Positions 1 through 11,400 of a stretch of 64,000 nt of DNA are shown here, piece by piece; the stretch's first letter is position 1, and each line of letters begins with the position of its first letter. The stretch covers positions 14,571,453-14,635,452 of the forward strand of contig NC_064044.1 of the NCBI RefSeq assembly GCF_932526225.1. The letters are read 5' to 3'. The notes under the pieces are model-generated. The model searched no databases. It saw only the letters and a list, made by a program, of their open reading frames with translations, and had not been told where the DNA came from. This stretch comes from Nematostella vectensis (lineage: Eukaryota; Cnidaria; Anthozoa; Actiniaria; Edwardsiidae). A program made the translations under genes and the position numbers.

Positions 1-1703
1 TTAGTCAACGATGGAGCTATGGCTGGGGCTGCAGCCCTTAGAAGGCGAGCCCTTATACCGTCCAAACCTGTGGCTTTACACGTTTGTAGTTGAAGAAGAT
101 AACCTTGCACAAATTCTTGCATGACTTTGGGTATTTCAAATTTAGTGCCACTCGGGATTTTGCTATCAACAAACCCTTTCAACTTTTCGAAATCTGAAGT
201 TGACAGCGTTCTCATGTTGACATTGCTATTTCTGTAGGTGGCAGCAACGGAAACAAAAAACTCGTTAAATGCATTAGCTATTTCACGTGGATCTGTGATG
301 GTGGGTGTGTTGCTTGCATTGCCTCTTAGTTGCGAAGGTGACGGTTTACTTGTCTGCCCGATAGCAATTATTAGATGTCTCCAGAATTCCTTTGCCGTTG
401 AACTCTGTTCAAATGACTTGTTGAAATGATTTTGTTTAGCTTCTCGGATGGATTAAAAAACGTTATTTCGAGCTGATTTAAAAGTTTCCCACGCATCTGA
501 GTCACTATTACACTTTTGGGCTCTCTCTAGCAGCCTGTCGCGATCTCTAATGGCTGCGTAGAGTTCAGGCGTCATCCACTGTGGTTGGCTTTGTTTCTTT
601 ACACGCTTTCTAATAAGAGGAGCATGTATATCAGCGATACTTAGGAAAGTCCGATTCCAATAATCCACAGCGTCATCAAGGTCATCAAAGGTGTCCAGCA
701 CACTCCACGGGGCCTCATCAAGGTCTTTTAGGAAGGCCTCCTCATCCAGCTTCTTGCAGTCACGGTACGAAATATAAACATGGTTTTTATCTGCTGCGCG
801 ATCTTGTTTCTTTTTGTATCTGCGCACAACGCACACTGGTAAATGATCTGATAGTCCGATGTTGCATACCTTGGTCTTTGTGATGCACTGTGGCTGGTTG
901 GTGTAAACGTGATCCAAGCAAGCCTGGCTCTTTGGACGAGTCACTTCATTGATGGTTTGAGTGAAACCAAGGCTGGTGAGGAACTTGATTAGACGATGCT
1001 TGTGGTTTTGCTGTTTGAGGAAGTTGATGTTGAAATCCCCCAGTAGTAGCGCTTCTTTGTTGGCGATGTATATTTTTTCTATGAGACCTTCTAGCTTAGC
1101 ATCCATTTCAGCAGTTGAATCCGGCACACGATAGACTCCGGCAATAATAATTGGGCAGTTGGACTTGCACGGTATCACTTGAGTGCAAAGGAGCTCTGTG
1201 TCACTTGATTCTAGAGTTGGTAAACGGGTATAAGCCATAGCGTGAGATACGTACATCATTACTCCTCCCCTTTCCTTTCTAGTTCTATCTTTCCGCTCAA
1301 TATGATATCCAGGGATCCCATATTCTTCGTTCGTGTGTGAGGAATTCAGCCATGTCTCGATAATAATTATCACATCAATCTCTGTACGAGGGTGTGTAAG
1401 GATTTCTTTTATTTGCTCGTATTTATCATTATTGAAGCTCCTCGCGTTCCAATGACATATTCTTACACCATTTTTGGACAGTGGAATGCATGGCAGATGG
1501 ACGTTAGTAGCGTGATTTGTAGCTTGTGGACCTGGATTAAGCTGGACGTCATTTGAAAGGCAGACCAGTAGTAGTGCAATGGAGGCGCTTCTAAGTAAGT
1601 CTAAACAAACACGAGCCGGGGCAGTTGACGACGATGGAGTAGATTTGTGTAGTCGTCTGAAGTGAAATTGCGGTGTATCATTTATAATTAGGTCATTTGA
1701 AGC
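1..1703 (-). mobile_element. CR1/L2-like LINE ORF2, 5' part, running off the left edge (one stop)
   Basis: The minus-strand frame is open from 1703 to a TAA at 453-455 and then continues in the same frame to position 1. It begins with a hydrophobic stretch and a 2A-like motif (1527-1550), followed by an APE-type endonuclease: CHWNARS near 1450, ETWL near 1355, GDFN near 1040, SDHLP near 850. After the stop the frame reads on through ATGLDGI to AAAPAIAPSLT, the start of the reverse transcriptase. The domain order and the 2A-like leader fit the CR1/L2/Rex1 group of non-LTR retrotransposons. The single stop suggests a recently dead copy. ORF1, if the family has one, is not visible upstream. Family-level assignment is inference. 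Confidence 0.85.
1527..1550 (-). other. 2A-like translational recoding motif
   Basis: The eight codons read DVQLNPGP, close to the 2A consensus D(V/I)ExNPGP, with Q in place of E. They follow a hydrophobic run (SASIALLLVCLS) and lie upstream of the endonuclease. APE-type LINEs of several animals are known to carry such motifs at the ORF2 N-terminus. Whether the Q variant is active cannot be told from sequence. Confidence 0.6.
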
Positions 1704-3313
1704 TCAGAGTAACACAGAGCTATTGTCATGACTGTCATTTATCCCACGCAGCACCAAACACAGGAATGTAAAAGTGAGGAGCTTCCAATGCCAAATCATC
1801 GTGAGCGCTTTCACTAAGAACAGCGCGTGCAGCCAGAATTCAACGGTCAGCTCGAGTATGGAGTCGGTTGGCGGTTGTCCCTGACGAATCTGTGTTTGTC
1901 CGCGCGAACCGGCGAAGACAAGCCGAAAGCTGCGCGAGCCGCAAAAAACTACAACTTTCAACGGAGAAACTTTTAAAAGAACTTGTAAAACTTCTCAAAT
2001 CCTGAATCGTGTAAGTCCAGCCGCTGGCTTCTTGAGCACGATGACCTTATTAAGAAATCCAGAACTTTTCAGATTTGGCCGTCAATGGAAAGCGCAAAAA
2101 TAAAGCTGATTTTCAGGAGCCGGTTTGCGCGTGACTGCCTGGGACGGAATGCTTTCACAGTGTCTGTAAAGTGTCTGTAAAAACCTAGACAGACACGGGA
2201 TGTGCGTTTTATTGCCTTTATAAAATAACTAAGATACAACAACCCATGATCAAAGAGATAAAAAGAAGCGTTAATTTTTTTGTCAAAATTCAATTCTCCT
2301 GACATACGAATCTGACTCAAACGTTGAGTTTGTCAAATTTGAATAACAGACTTGCAAACTAGAGCGACAAAAGAAGCTGAGGTGAGAAACCTTTACATTA
2401 CAATTTTTAAAGCCTTTTCTGGTAAAAAAAATATTAAACATTAAAGAGAAAAAGCGAGAAATGAGATAAAAATAGTTAGGATTTCGATGGACAAGTTTTC
2501 AATTTTCATAAGTCGCTGCGCGCGCTGTTGACGAATCACGCCAGTTTTGTCAAGAGCGCGCGATGTTTCTGTCTTTCAAACAAAAAAATAGATTTTTGTA
2601 ATTTGTACCTGCATATTATTAATAAGTTATCATACAGTTATCTGGTTCAATTCTGGATTTATTTCGTACTCGTTTTTTTTTCAAACTCAAATTGCACTCG
2701 TCCTGCAGACCTATAGAGAAAAAAAAGTCTGTGAAAGCCGGCAAGTGTTGCGTTACTCGCTGTCAAAAAAACTGTCTGTACTGTTTTTACAGACACGCTC
2801 ATTTCTCTGCGCTCATTTCAAGCTCCCGACCAATCAGCGCGCAAGATACACTAGTGTTAATTTAAAAAAAGGGTAATAAAACAAATGATGGAAAACTTAT
2901 AAATGATGAATAAATCGCTAACTACGTATTCTTAAGGACACTTTCAAAAACAAGTAGCTGTTGTAGCTGCAAGTAAGTGTATATATAGTGTATATATAAG
3001 ACGATATGTACTTGAAGCTTATAAACGGTGATATAAAAATAAGTACAAAAAGAGAGAAGTAGAGTTGTTTGCCTTTCTGAAGTCAGGTAGTAGTAATGAG
3101 CAAACTATGTTATGTTACATGTGACCTTGTTTGATTGGGTCATCTCATGAATTGGATTAAATTGGATCATCTCACAATATGTTACCCTTCTTTAGAAAGA
3201 AAATGTATTCTATTTTGTGAGTCACTCACCTCATAACATACGACGATACCGAGCTAACAGAAATGCTTCTCTTCCTTTGCTTTTTCGTATTTCCTCTCAC
3301 ATCGGCCATTTAG
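1704..3313. other. No gene recognised
   Basis: AT-rich DNA with short unsupported open frames and simple-sequence patches. The only notable feature is the pyrimidine-rich run just before 3311, which looks like the polypyrimidine tract of the next exon. Confidence 0.5.
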
Positions 3314-3518
3314 AAAACAAAAAACTACGACGATACGGGTGTTGGGGAACTTTGGGAATGCTACAAACTCTGCTATGACGACAAAGAAAACTGCGCCAGC
3401 ATCAACTACGACATGAAAAATGGGAGGTGCAAACGCATGAAGGCGACACACGCAAACCTGCCTCGTGAACTCGTGAAAATGGAAAACTCAGTTTACGCGG
3501 ATATAAGAGATGGTAAAG
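3314..3518 (+). CDS. Isolated exon with PAN/apple-like Cys pattern
   Basis: An open 68-codon stretch lies between a pyrimidine-rich acceptor ending in TAG (3311-3313) and a strong GTAAGT donor (3519). The translation contains GELWECYKLCYDDKENCAS, then INYDMKNGRCKRMKA, which resembles the C..C...C..(I/F)(N/E)Y......C core of PAN/apple modules used in secreted and extracellular adhesion proteins. The frame starts in phase 0 and ends with one spare base. No neighbouring exon, signal peptide or stop was identified, so the gene cannot be completed. It could also be an orphan exon or pseudo-exon. The domain call rests on cysteine spacing and the INY motif only. Confidence 0.5.
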
Positions 3519-5318
3519 GTAAGTACACCGAATACTGATTAGGACACAAGGCTAGTCATTTCAAATGGAAAGCTATTATGGTAACTCAGAGATCATATAG
3601 GCGAAGGAATTTTTTTTAATATAAAAACAAAAGTAGGTCAAGCTGCAATAGGCAAGAATGCAGCATTGATGATATACCGCTAGCGTGGCTTCGCTCGTTC
3701 AAAATATTTCCTGCTCTCGGAGCTGGGTACGTTTTTTTGGGTTAAAGACATACATCACCACATCTTACAGATTTTCGCGGTATGAAACCGAGGATGAATT
3801 TGCAAACAATTGTCGAAAACTTTTCTTTCGTTTCTTTCATACAAATGTATTTTGTTATGATCTGTTATGCTGGACAACCCATTACAAGCCAATCTTGTGA
3901 ACACTGCCTGATCTAAAAAGGAAATACTTACTATACCCTTTTTGTATCATTTTTTTAAAGCTAAAATATCAAAGAAACAACATTTCAAAGCTTTTTTGAT
4001 CCACATAAAGCCATTGGAAAAACAATATTGCGTGAAGTTGGTGTTTTTGTCCTATCAAGTGCGACATCTTGAAGGGCTTGTGACGTTGTTTTTTTTTTAT
4101 ATTTGAGCGTCAATGCTCCTTCCACCCCTAAATGGACAAGGTGCAAATAGACTTATCTTGTGTGATAATCGTAAATGAAATCAGAATTTTGCACCTTCTG
4201 AACCTTAGGCAATTTGAACAAGCTGCTACGTCGGAGCACAACGGGTTACGCAAAGTTGACATTCTTGTAGCTAGGCACAGAGAAATCGATAGCGAATCTA
4301 AGAGCAATGTGGGGTTCGAACTGTGAAAGGATTTTAGAGAGAAATAAGTCTATCAAAAAGGCAAAGTCTTCGAGAAAATGGCAAGGTATTTGTCTCATTT
4401 TGTTTGGTTTTGATCGCTTACACGTGCGCTCGTTTGAGTCGCGTCATCGTTCTCAAGCCATTTGTTGTTGTTCTTCTTATAATTCGTATTCATTTGAGCT
4501 TTGTTGTAGTGGTGGTCGAAGGGCAAGACATTTTGACAAAGAATGAGAAAAAGTGAACCCCAGAGATAAGTGAAGGGTAAAATGCTTTTCGGCTAAATGT
4601 TTACACGGGTTACTGTATTCTTCGGCGATTTTTCCCTGTTGAAGTATAGACGTTGGACCTTGACTCGCACTTTCGTTCTCACAATTCAACCTCCGCTCTC
4701 CTCAACTTTCACCATACCTTGAGGGCACTCATTTCGGCTTGTGGTGAAGATTGTTTTAGTATGCCATGATTCTCATTTATCCTAGTTTAATCCTGTGAAG
4801 GTTGTAAGCCGTAGAATTTGGTCCATCACACTCATATTCCTCTTTTTCTAAACGTAAACATTACGAAAAGAGTTCGATTTTATCATCAAATATCAAACTT
4901 GGTATAGAGCAGGATATTTTGCTGTTTTGGTCACTTTTTGCGATGCGACGTCTCGCTAACAAAACAAATTCAAGTTTCAAACTGCGCGCGGCCATTTTGA
5001 ATATTTCCATTATAAGTAGGTAAATCGATATTTCCAAAAATGGTAATGTGCTGCACTGTTCAGGGCCCAACTTTCAACCTCCTCGGTCTCACCTTTTCCT
5101 GACTAAATTGAATTGTTTGATAGATAATTGATACTGTTCATATATTCATTATTGTACATTTCTAAAATAAAATAATCAGGCCTAGCATAAATGTGCCTGG
5201 CCATGTATTACTCCAGACCAAGAGACTTCAGCAGATGTTTGCGGCAAGAGAGCCCAACATTTTGTATCCAAAATAACCCATGATGAAAATTTTCAGCCAT
5301 TTTTAACATTTTTACTAA
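3519..5318. other. No gene recognised
   Basis: Mixed AT-rich sequence. Open frames here are short, have no flanking splice sites that make sense and show no recognisable domain. It may be intron of the PAN-type gene. Confidence 0.45.
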
Positions 5319-6385
5319 ATGTTAAGTTCAACTATTAAGTTGTTGGAAGATGCAACTACAAATCTTTGTGAAAACAAATATTTTTATTCACTTTTCTTCG
5401 CCTTCTTCAGTATAACAACACATCTCGCAAATTCACAAGGCTTATGCACCTTAAGTACCACTTCCGCAACCAGCCCCGCACTCCCCAACACCCTTTCAGA
5501 ACCCCAAGCTCCTGGGACCCACCCACCTCACCCAACCACACATTACGCACCTACACCAATACCATCACACACCAAATCACCAACACACCCACCCCCCCAC
5601 CCCCCCCCCCCCCCCACCCACACACACACACACACAAATACAAACGCACCCAACCTCACACTGTCTGAACGCACTGCACTTAAACAATTATCACAACTAC
5701 CCCACACCATCACCAAACCAGCTGACAAAGGGGGAGCCATCGTTCTCTGGGACACCAAAGACTACCTACTAGAGGCCAACAGACAACTCAATGACACCAA
5801 TTATTATTGCACAGTCTCCCATGACCATCCCTTGCACATAACATTTCCCTATACATCCACCAACTGTTTCAAGACAACATAATTGATGAACCTACTCATG
5901 ATTTCCTACTTCCCCACACACCCCCACGCACACCCCTGTTTTACATGTTACCCACAATTCACAAACCCCACACCCCAGGCCGCCCAATAATCTCAGGTTG
6001 CCAATCACCCACCGAAAAACTCTCCATCTTTCTTGGCCACTACCTCAAGAAATTTGCACATCCCGTCCTACATCCCGTCCTACATCAAGGATACCACACA
6101 CTCCCTAACAGTCCTCTCCAAACAGTCCTCTCCCCCCCCCACACACACACACCACTACCAGACACATGTTTTCTTGTCACAATTGACGTCACGTCACTCT
6201 ACACCAACATCCCACACGAGGATGGTATAGCTGCCACCCTCTCACACATACAAACACTACCCGTACACAAACGCCTCCATATCCATGTTTTTCGCAGCCT
6301 CTTCAACTACATTCTCAAACACAACTATTTCAAATTCGACAACAAACAGGTTTTGCCATTGCATGCACCACGCTTCACTACAGGA
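5319..6385 (+). mobile_element. Penelope-like retroelement, decayed RT
   Basis: Two overlapping plus-strand frames carry the N-terminal half of a Penelope-like reverse transcriptase. The first has LTLSERTALKQL and then ITKPADKGGAIVLWD, the KPADKG signature of the family. After a frame change near 5880 the second has FYMLPTIHKP, PGRPIISG, SPTEKLS and later VTIDVTSLYTNIPHEDGI, the RT core with its LYTNI motif. A Pro/Thr/His-rich, CA-repeat-expanded segment precedes the domain. The catalytic YxDD region is missing because a retrozyme copy begins at about 6386. No GIY-YIG domain is present here. This is a truncated, frameshifted copy. Confidence 0.85.
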
Positions 6386-6742
6386 ATGTGGACTTTAACA
6401 GCACACTAGCATACACACATTGGCACCAGTCGGGCCAAGACGGGACGCTAGCACAGTCTATTACCCGTGCAGTTCGGCAACCATGGACAGCTGTTTCGTC
6501 CTTATTAGGACTCGTCAGCATGGCATAGCCGGTTTGCCTCAGTTAAACTTCATAGGCAAAAAAACTGCAGGGCGACTTCGACTCGAACGAAGTGCTTTAA
6601 ACCACAGCTTAGATCCATGTGGGATCTAGAGCTGCGACCGGGCTAGCGTGATGCCAATTGTGAGGATCACGCATGCGACCTTTGCTAGTCTAAGACTCCG
6701 TCGGATAGCCAAACTATCCTTGCGAGTATGTATACATAAATG
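6386..6742 (-). mobile_element. Hammerhead retrozyme monomer inserted in the Penelope-like element
   Basis: This ~355-bp unit is the reverse complement of the units at 19664-20335 and 34519-35190. It interrupts the RT frame at about 6386. It holds one hammerhead ribozyme (6475-6531) and ends in one arm of a long palindrome. The open frame across it is only a shadow found in every copy. The size and type I ribozyme fit animal retrozymes, non-autonomous retroelements thought to be mobilised by Penelope-like RTs. Confidence 0.75.
6475..6531 (-). ncRNA. Type I hammerhead ribozyme
   Basis: On the minus strand: CGGC, UAUG, CCAUG, then CUGACGA, a 4-bp stem II (GUCC/GGAC, UAAUAA loop region), GAAA, a two-base-pair stem III with an AGCU loop, the GUC cleavage triplet, then CAUGG, UU, GCCG pairing back as stem I. 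Every core nucleotide is present. The predicted cut falls between plus-strand positions 6486 and 6485. Confidence 0.88.
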
Positions 6743-6852
6743 TGGACTTTAACATTTATGTATACATACTCGCAAGGATAGTTTGGCTATCCGACGGAGT
6801 TTTAGACTAGCAAAGGTCGCATGCGTGATCCGCACAATTGGCATCACGCTAG
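6643..6852. repeat. 100-bp near-perfect palindrome with 10-bp spacer
   Basis: 6643-6742 is almost exactly the reverse complement of 6753-6852. Both arms are the retrozyme segment lying between the ribozyme unit junction and CTAGCGTGATGCC, joined head to head. It marks an inverted, rearranged end of the retrozyme insertion. Confidence 0.9.
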
Positions 6853-6999
6853 TTACTGTAATAATCTGTATCGAAATAATGAGTATTAAAGAAACAAAAA
6901 AAAATATTAACTTGGCATAAAAATCATTGTAGACTCGATTTTTTGTTAGTGGATTGGTAAACAAAATAGATTAAAATCCCAAAAGAAAAATAATCAATG

Positions 7000-7385
7000 T
7001 ATCCCATCTGCGTGGTCTCTCTGTCTGGGTGTATCCCATTTGTATGGTCTTATTGTCTGGGTGTATCCCATATGTATGGTCTCCCTGTCTGGGTGTATCC
7101 CATCTGCATGGTCTCCATGTCTAGGTGTATCCTATCTGCATGGTCTCTCTGTCTGGGTGTATCCCATCTGAGTGGTCTCCCTGTCTGGGCGTATACCATC
7201 TGCATGGTTTCTCTGTCTGGGTGTATCCCATCTGCATGGTCTCCCTGTATGGGTGTATCCCATCTGAATGGTCTCCCTTTCTGAGTGTATCCAATCTGCA
7301 TGGTCTTCCTGTATGGGTGTATCCCATCTGCATGGTCTCCCTGTATGGGTGTATACCATCTGTAAAGTCTCATTGTCTGGATTGC
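7000..7385. repeat. 32-bp minisatellite (~12 copies)
   Basis: A unit beginning CTGTCTGGGTGTATCCCATC repeats every 32 bp. Because 32 is not a multiple of three and no stop occurs, long shadow frames run through it on both strands. Not coding. Confidence 0.92.
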
Positions 7386-8418
7386 ATGCCGTACCTAAAA
7401 TTTCATTATATGGGCAATCCTTTTAACCTTATTTTTAAAGTTTGCATACTTTTTTTAATTTTTTTTTTTAAATTTTAAAATTAAAAAAAAAAAAATTAAA
7501 AACAAAAGTTGGTGGTGGATTTTGTTGTATATTTATATAAGTGTGAAGGAAGTTTTCAAATAAATAAATGCATAAATAGATAATAGTCAAATCTTGCAAT
7601 GGTTAAAATCGTCTGGGACTATGGATTATGGTGGCTATGGACTACGGACTATATGGACCACGTCCTTATCCAAGGGTCGTAACTGATTTTCCTTTTAAGT
7701 CTAAGTATAATTGCAGTCATTGCTTTGTAGCGGAGCTCCCACGCAGCGCGTGGATCCCGCATACCAAAGAAAAAGTGGTAAGAAAAATATTGTAGCAAAG
7801 ATTGGTTACCCATCGACTCGAGTTTTCGTGATGCGATGTCCGTCCGTCCGTCCGTATCTCCTAAACGAAAAATAATATGACAACCAAATTTGGTATGTGT
7901 CATGTATGTGTCAAGTGCAACAATGTGGTCGAGGGATTCTTGACGTTATCAATGACGCCACTTAAAGCGAAAAAATACGTTGACGTCATCAAAATATGTA
8001 TTTTATGAAAGAAACATCGTAAGACAACCAAATTTTGTAGATGTTATGTATGTTTCAAGTGCAACGAGATGGTCACTGGACGTCTTCGATAACTTCACCA
8101 AAAGTAAAGCTACCCTGAAGCCATAAAAAATAACCATATCTCGAAATTCTCTCCATTCGTAGTCCTTCAATGATTTTTCGGAAAGTTTAGAACCTAAAAG
8201 GTACATTTTTCATTAATACTTATTCTGCCCTTTACGAGGAAAATAACGTTTTATTGTTATTTTCAAACTATTTTTTTTGATCAGCAAGATAACTTTGTAT
8301 GTTAGTAGAAAATTTAAGCTTTTATGTAACCTTCGACTTTGGAATGACATTTTGGAACAGCTGGGGTGTTTGTAAAACTACACCGTATCCAATTCGATTT
8401 TATGGTCTATATAATGCA
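7386..8418. repeat. Gene-free spacer with a diverged ~155-bp tandem repeat
   Basis: Contains poly-A/T at 7440-7500, a short GTCC run at 7838-7853, and two diverged direct copies of a segment starting GACAACCAAATTT (about 7877 and 8032), each followed by GTGCAAC and a TGGTC. No gene seen. Confidence 0.6.
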
Positions 8419-11400
8419 ACATAGTCCTTTGTGTCCACTACTTGCTTAGATTTTCCACGCTATGTCAGCATAGTCCTTTGTGTTCACTTCTTGTTCAGCT
8501 TTTCCACGCTATGTCAGCATAGTCCTTTGTGTTCACTTCTTGTTCAGCTTTTCCACGCTATGTCAGCATAGTCCTTTGTGTTCACTTCTTGTTCAGCTTT
8601 TCCACGCTATGTCAGCATAGTCCTTTGTGTTCACTACTTGCTTGGATTTTCCACGCTATGTCAGCATAGTCCTTTGTGTTCACTACTTGTTCAGCTTTTC
8701 CACGCTATGTCAGCATAGTCCTTTGTGTTCACTTCTTGTTCAGCTTTTCCACGCTATGTCAGCATAGTCCTTTGTGTTCACTACTTGCTTAGCTTTCCTA
8801 CGCTATGTCAGCATAGTCCTTTGTGTTCACTTCTTGTTTAGCTTTTCCACGCTATGTCAGCACAGTCCTTTGTGTTCACTTCTTATTCAGCTTTTCCACG
8901 CTATGTCAGCATAGTCCTTTGTGTTCACTTCTTGTTCAGCTTTTCCACGCTATGTCAGCATAGTCCTTTGTGTTCACTTGTTGTTCAGCTTTTCCACGTT
9001 ATGTCAGCATAGTCCTTTGTGTTCGCTTCTTGTTCAGCTTTCCCACGCTATGTCAGCATAGTCCTTTGTGTTCACTTCTTGTTCAGCTTTTCCACGCTAT
9101 GTCAGCATAGTCCTTTGTGTTCACTACTTGTTCAGCTTTCCCACGCTATGTCAGCATAGTCCTTTGTGTCCACTACTTGCTTAGCGTTTCCACGCTATGT
9201 CAGCATAGTCCTTTGTGTTCACTTCTTGTTCAGCTTTTTCACGCTATGTCAGCAAGTCCTTTGTGTCCACTACTTGCTTAGCGTTTCCACGCTATGTCAG
9301 CATAGTCCTTTGTGTTCACTACTTGTTCAGCTTTCCCACGCTATGTCAGCATAGTCCTTTGTGTTCACTACTTGTTCAGCTTTTCCACGCTATGTCAGCA
9401 TAGTCCTTTGTGTTCACTTCTTGTTCAGCTTTTCCACTCTATGTCAGCATAGTACTTTGTGTTCACTTCTTGTTCAGCTTTTCCACGCTATGTCAGCATA
9501 GTCCTTTGTGTTCACTTCTTGTTCAGCTTTTCCACGCTATGTCAGCATAGTCCTTTGTGTTCACTTCTTGTTCAGCTTTTCCACTCTATGTCATCATAGT
9601 ACTTTGTGTCCACTACTTGCTTGGATTTTCCACGCTATGTCAGCATAGTCCTTTGTGTTCACTTCTGGTTCAGCTTTTCCACGCTATGTCAGCATAGTCC
9701 TTTGTGTTCACTACTTGTTCAGCTTTTCCACGCTATGTCAGCATAGTCCTTTGTGTTCACTTCTTGTTCAGCTTTTCCACGCTATGTCAGCATAGTCCTT
9801 TGTGTTCACTACTTGTTCAGCTTTTCCACGTTATGTCAGCACAGTCCTTTGTGTTCACTTCTTATTCAGCTTTTCCACGTTATGTCAGCATAGTCCTTTG
9901 TGTTCACTTCTTGTTCAGCTTTTCCACGATATGTCAGCATCGTCCTTTGTGTTCACTTCTTGTTCAGCTTTTCCACGCTATGTCAGCATCGTCCTTTGTG
10001 TTCACTTCTTGTTCAGCTTTTCCACGATATGTCAGCATCGTCCTTTGTGTTCACTTCTTGTTCAGCTTTTCCACGATATGTCAGCATCGTCCTTTGTGTT
10101 CACTTCTTGTTCAGCTTTTCCACGCTATGTCAGCATCGTCCTTTGTGTTCACTTCTTGTTCAGCTTTTCCACGCTATGTCAGCAAGTCCTTTGTGTTCAC
10201 TACTTGCTTAGCTTTCCCACGCTATGTCAGCATAGTCCTTTGTGTTCACTTCTTGTTCAGCTTTTTCGAGCTATGTCAGCATAGTCCTTTGTGTCCACTA
10301 CTTGCTGAGCTTTTCCACGCTATGTCAGCATAGTCCTTTGTGTTCACTACTTGCTGAGCTTTTCCACGCTATGTCAGCATAGTCCTTTGTGTTCACTTCT
10401 TATTCAGCTTTTCCACGCTATGTCAGCAAGTCCTTTGTGTTCACTACTTGCTGAGCTTTTCCACGCTATGTCAGCATAGTCCTTTGTGTTCACTACTTGT
10501 TCAGCTTTTCCACGCTATGTCAGCATAGTCCTTTGTGTTCACTTCTTGTTCAGCTTTTCCACGCTATGTCAGCATAGTCCTTTGTGTTCACTACTTGTTC
10601 AGCTTTTCCACGTTATGTCAGCACAGTCCTTTGTGTTCACTTCTTATTCAGCTTTTCCACGTTATGTCAGCATAGTCCTTTGTGTTCATTTCTTATTCAG
10701 CTTTTCCACGTTATGTCAGCATAGTCCTTTGTGTTCACTTCTTATTCAGCTTTTCCACGTTATGTCAGCACAGTCCTTTGTGTTCACTTCTTATTCAGCT
10801 TTTCCACGTTATGTCAGCATAGTCCTTTGTGTTCACTTCTTGTTCAGCTTTTCCACGCTATGTCAGCATAGTCCTTTGTGTTCACTTCTTGTTCAGCTTT
10901 TTCACGCTATGTCAGCACAGTCCTTTGTGTTCACTTCTTATTCAGCTTTTCCACGCTATGTCAGCACAGTCCTTTGTGTTCACTTCTTATTCAGCTTTTC
11001 CACGCTATGTCAGCATAGTCCTTTGTGTTCACTTCTTGTTCAGCTTTTCCACGCTATGTCAGCATAGTCCTTTGTGTTCACTTCTTATTCAGCTTTTCCA
11101 CGCTATGTCAGCATAGTCCTTTGTGTCCACTACTTGTTCAGCTTTTCCACGCTATGTCAGCATAGTCCTTTGTGTTCACTTCTTGTTCAGCTTTTTCGAG
11201 CTATGTCAGCATAGTCCTTTGTGTCCACTACTTGCTGAGCTTTTCCACGCTATGTCAGCATAGTCCTTTGTGTTCACTACTTGCTGAGCTTTTCCACGCT
11301 ATGTCAGCATAGTCCTTTGTGTTCACTTCTTATTCAGCTTTTCCACGCTATGTCAGCAAGTCCTTTGTGTTCACTACTTGCTGAGCTTTTCCACGCTATG

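Noticed and set aside
6420-6629. 69-codon frame repeated at 19735, 20072, 34590 and 35046
   Set aside because: It is the antisense shadow of the retrozyme unit; repetition reflects the element, and the ribozyme explains the conserved sequence.
6997-7478. Open frames on both strands at 6997-7478
   Set aside because: All are translations of the 32-bp minisatellite in several frames.
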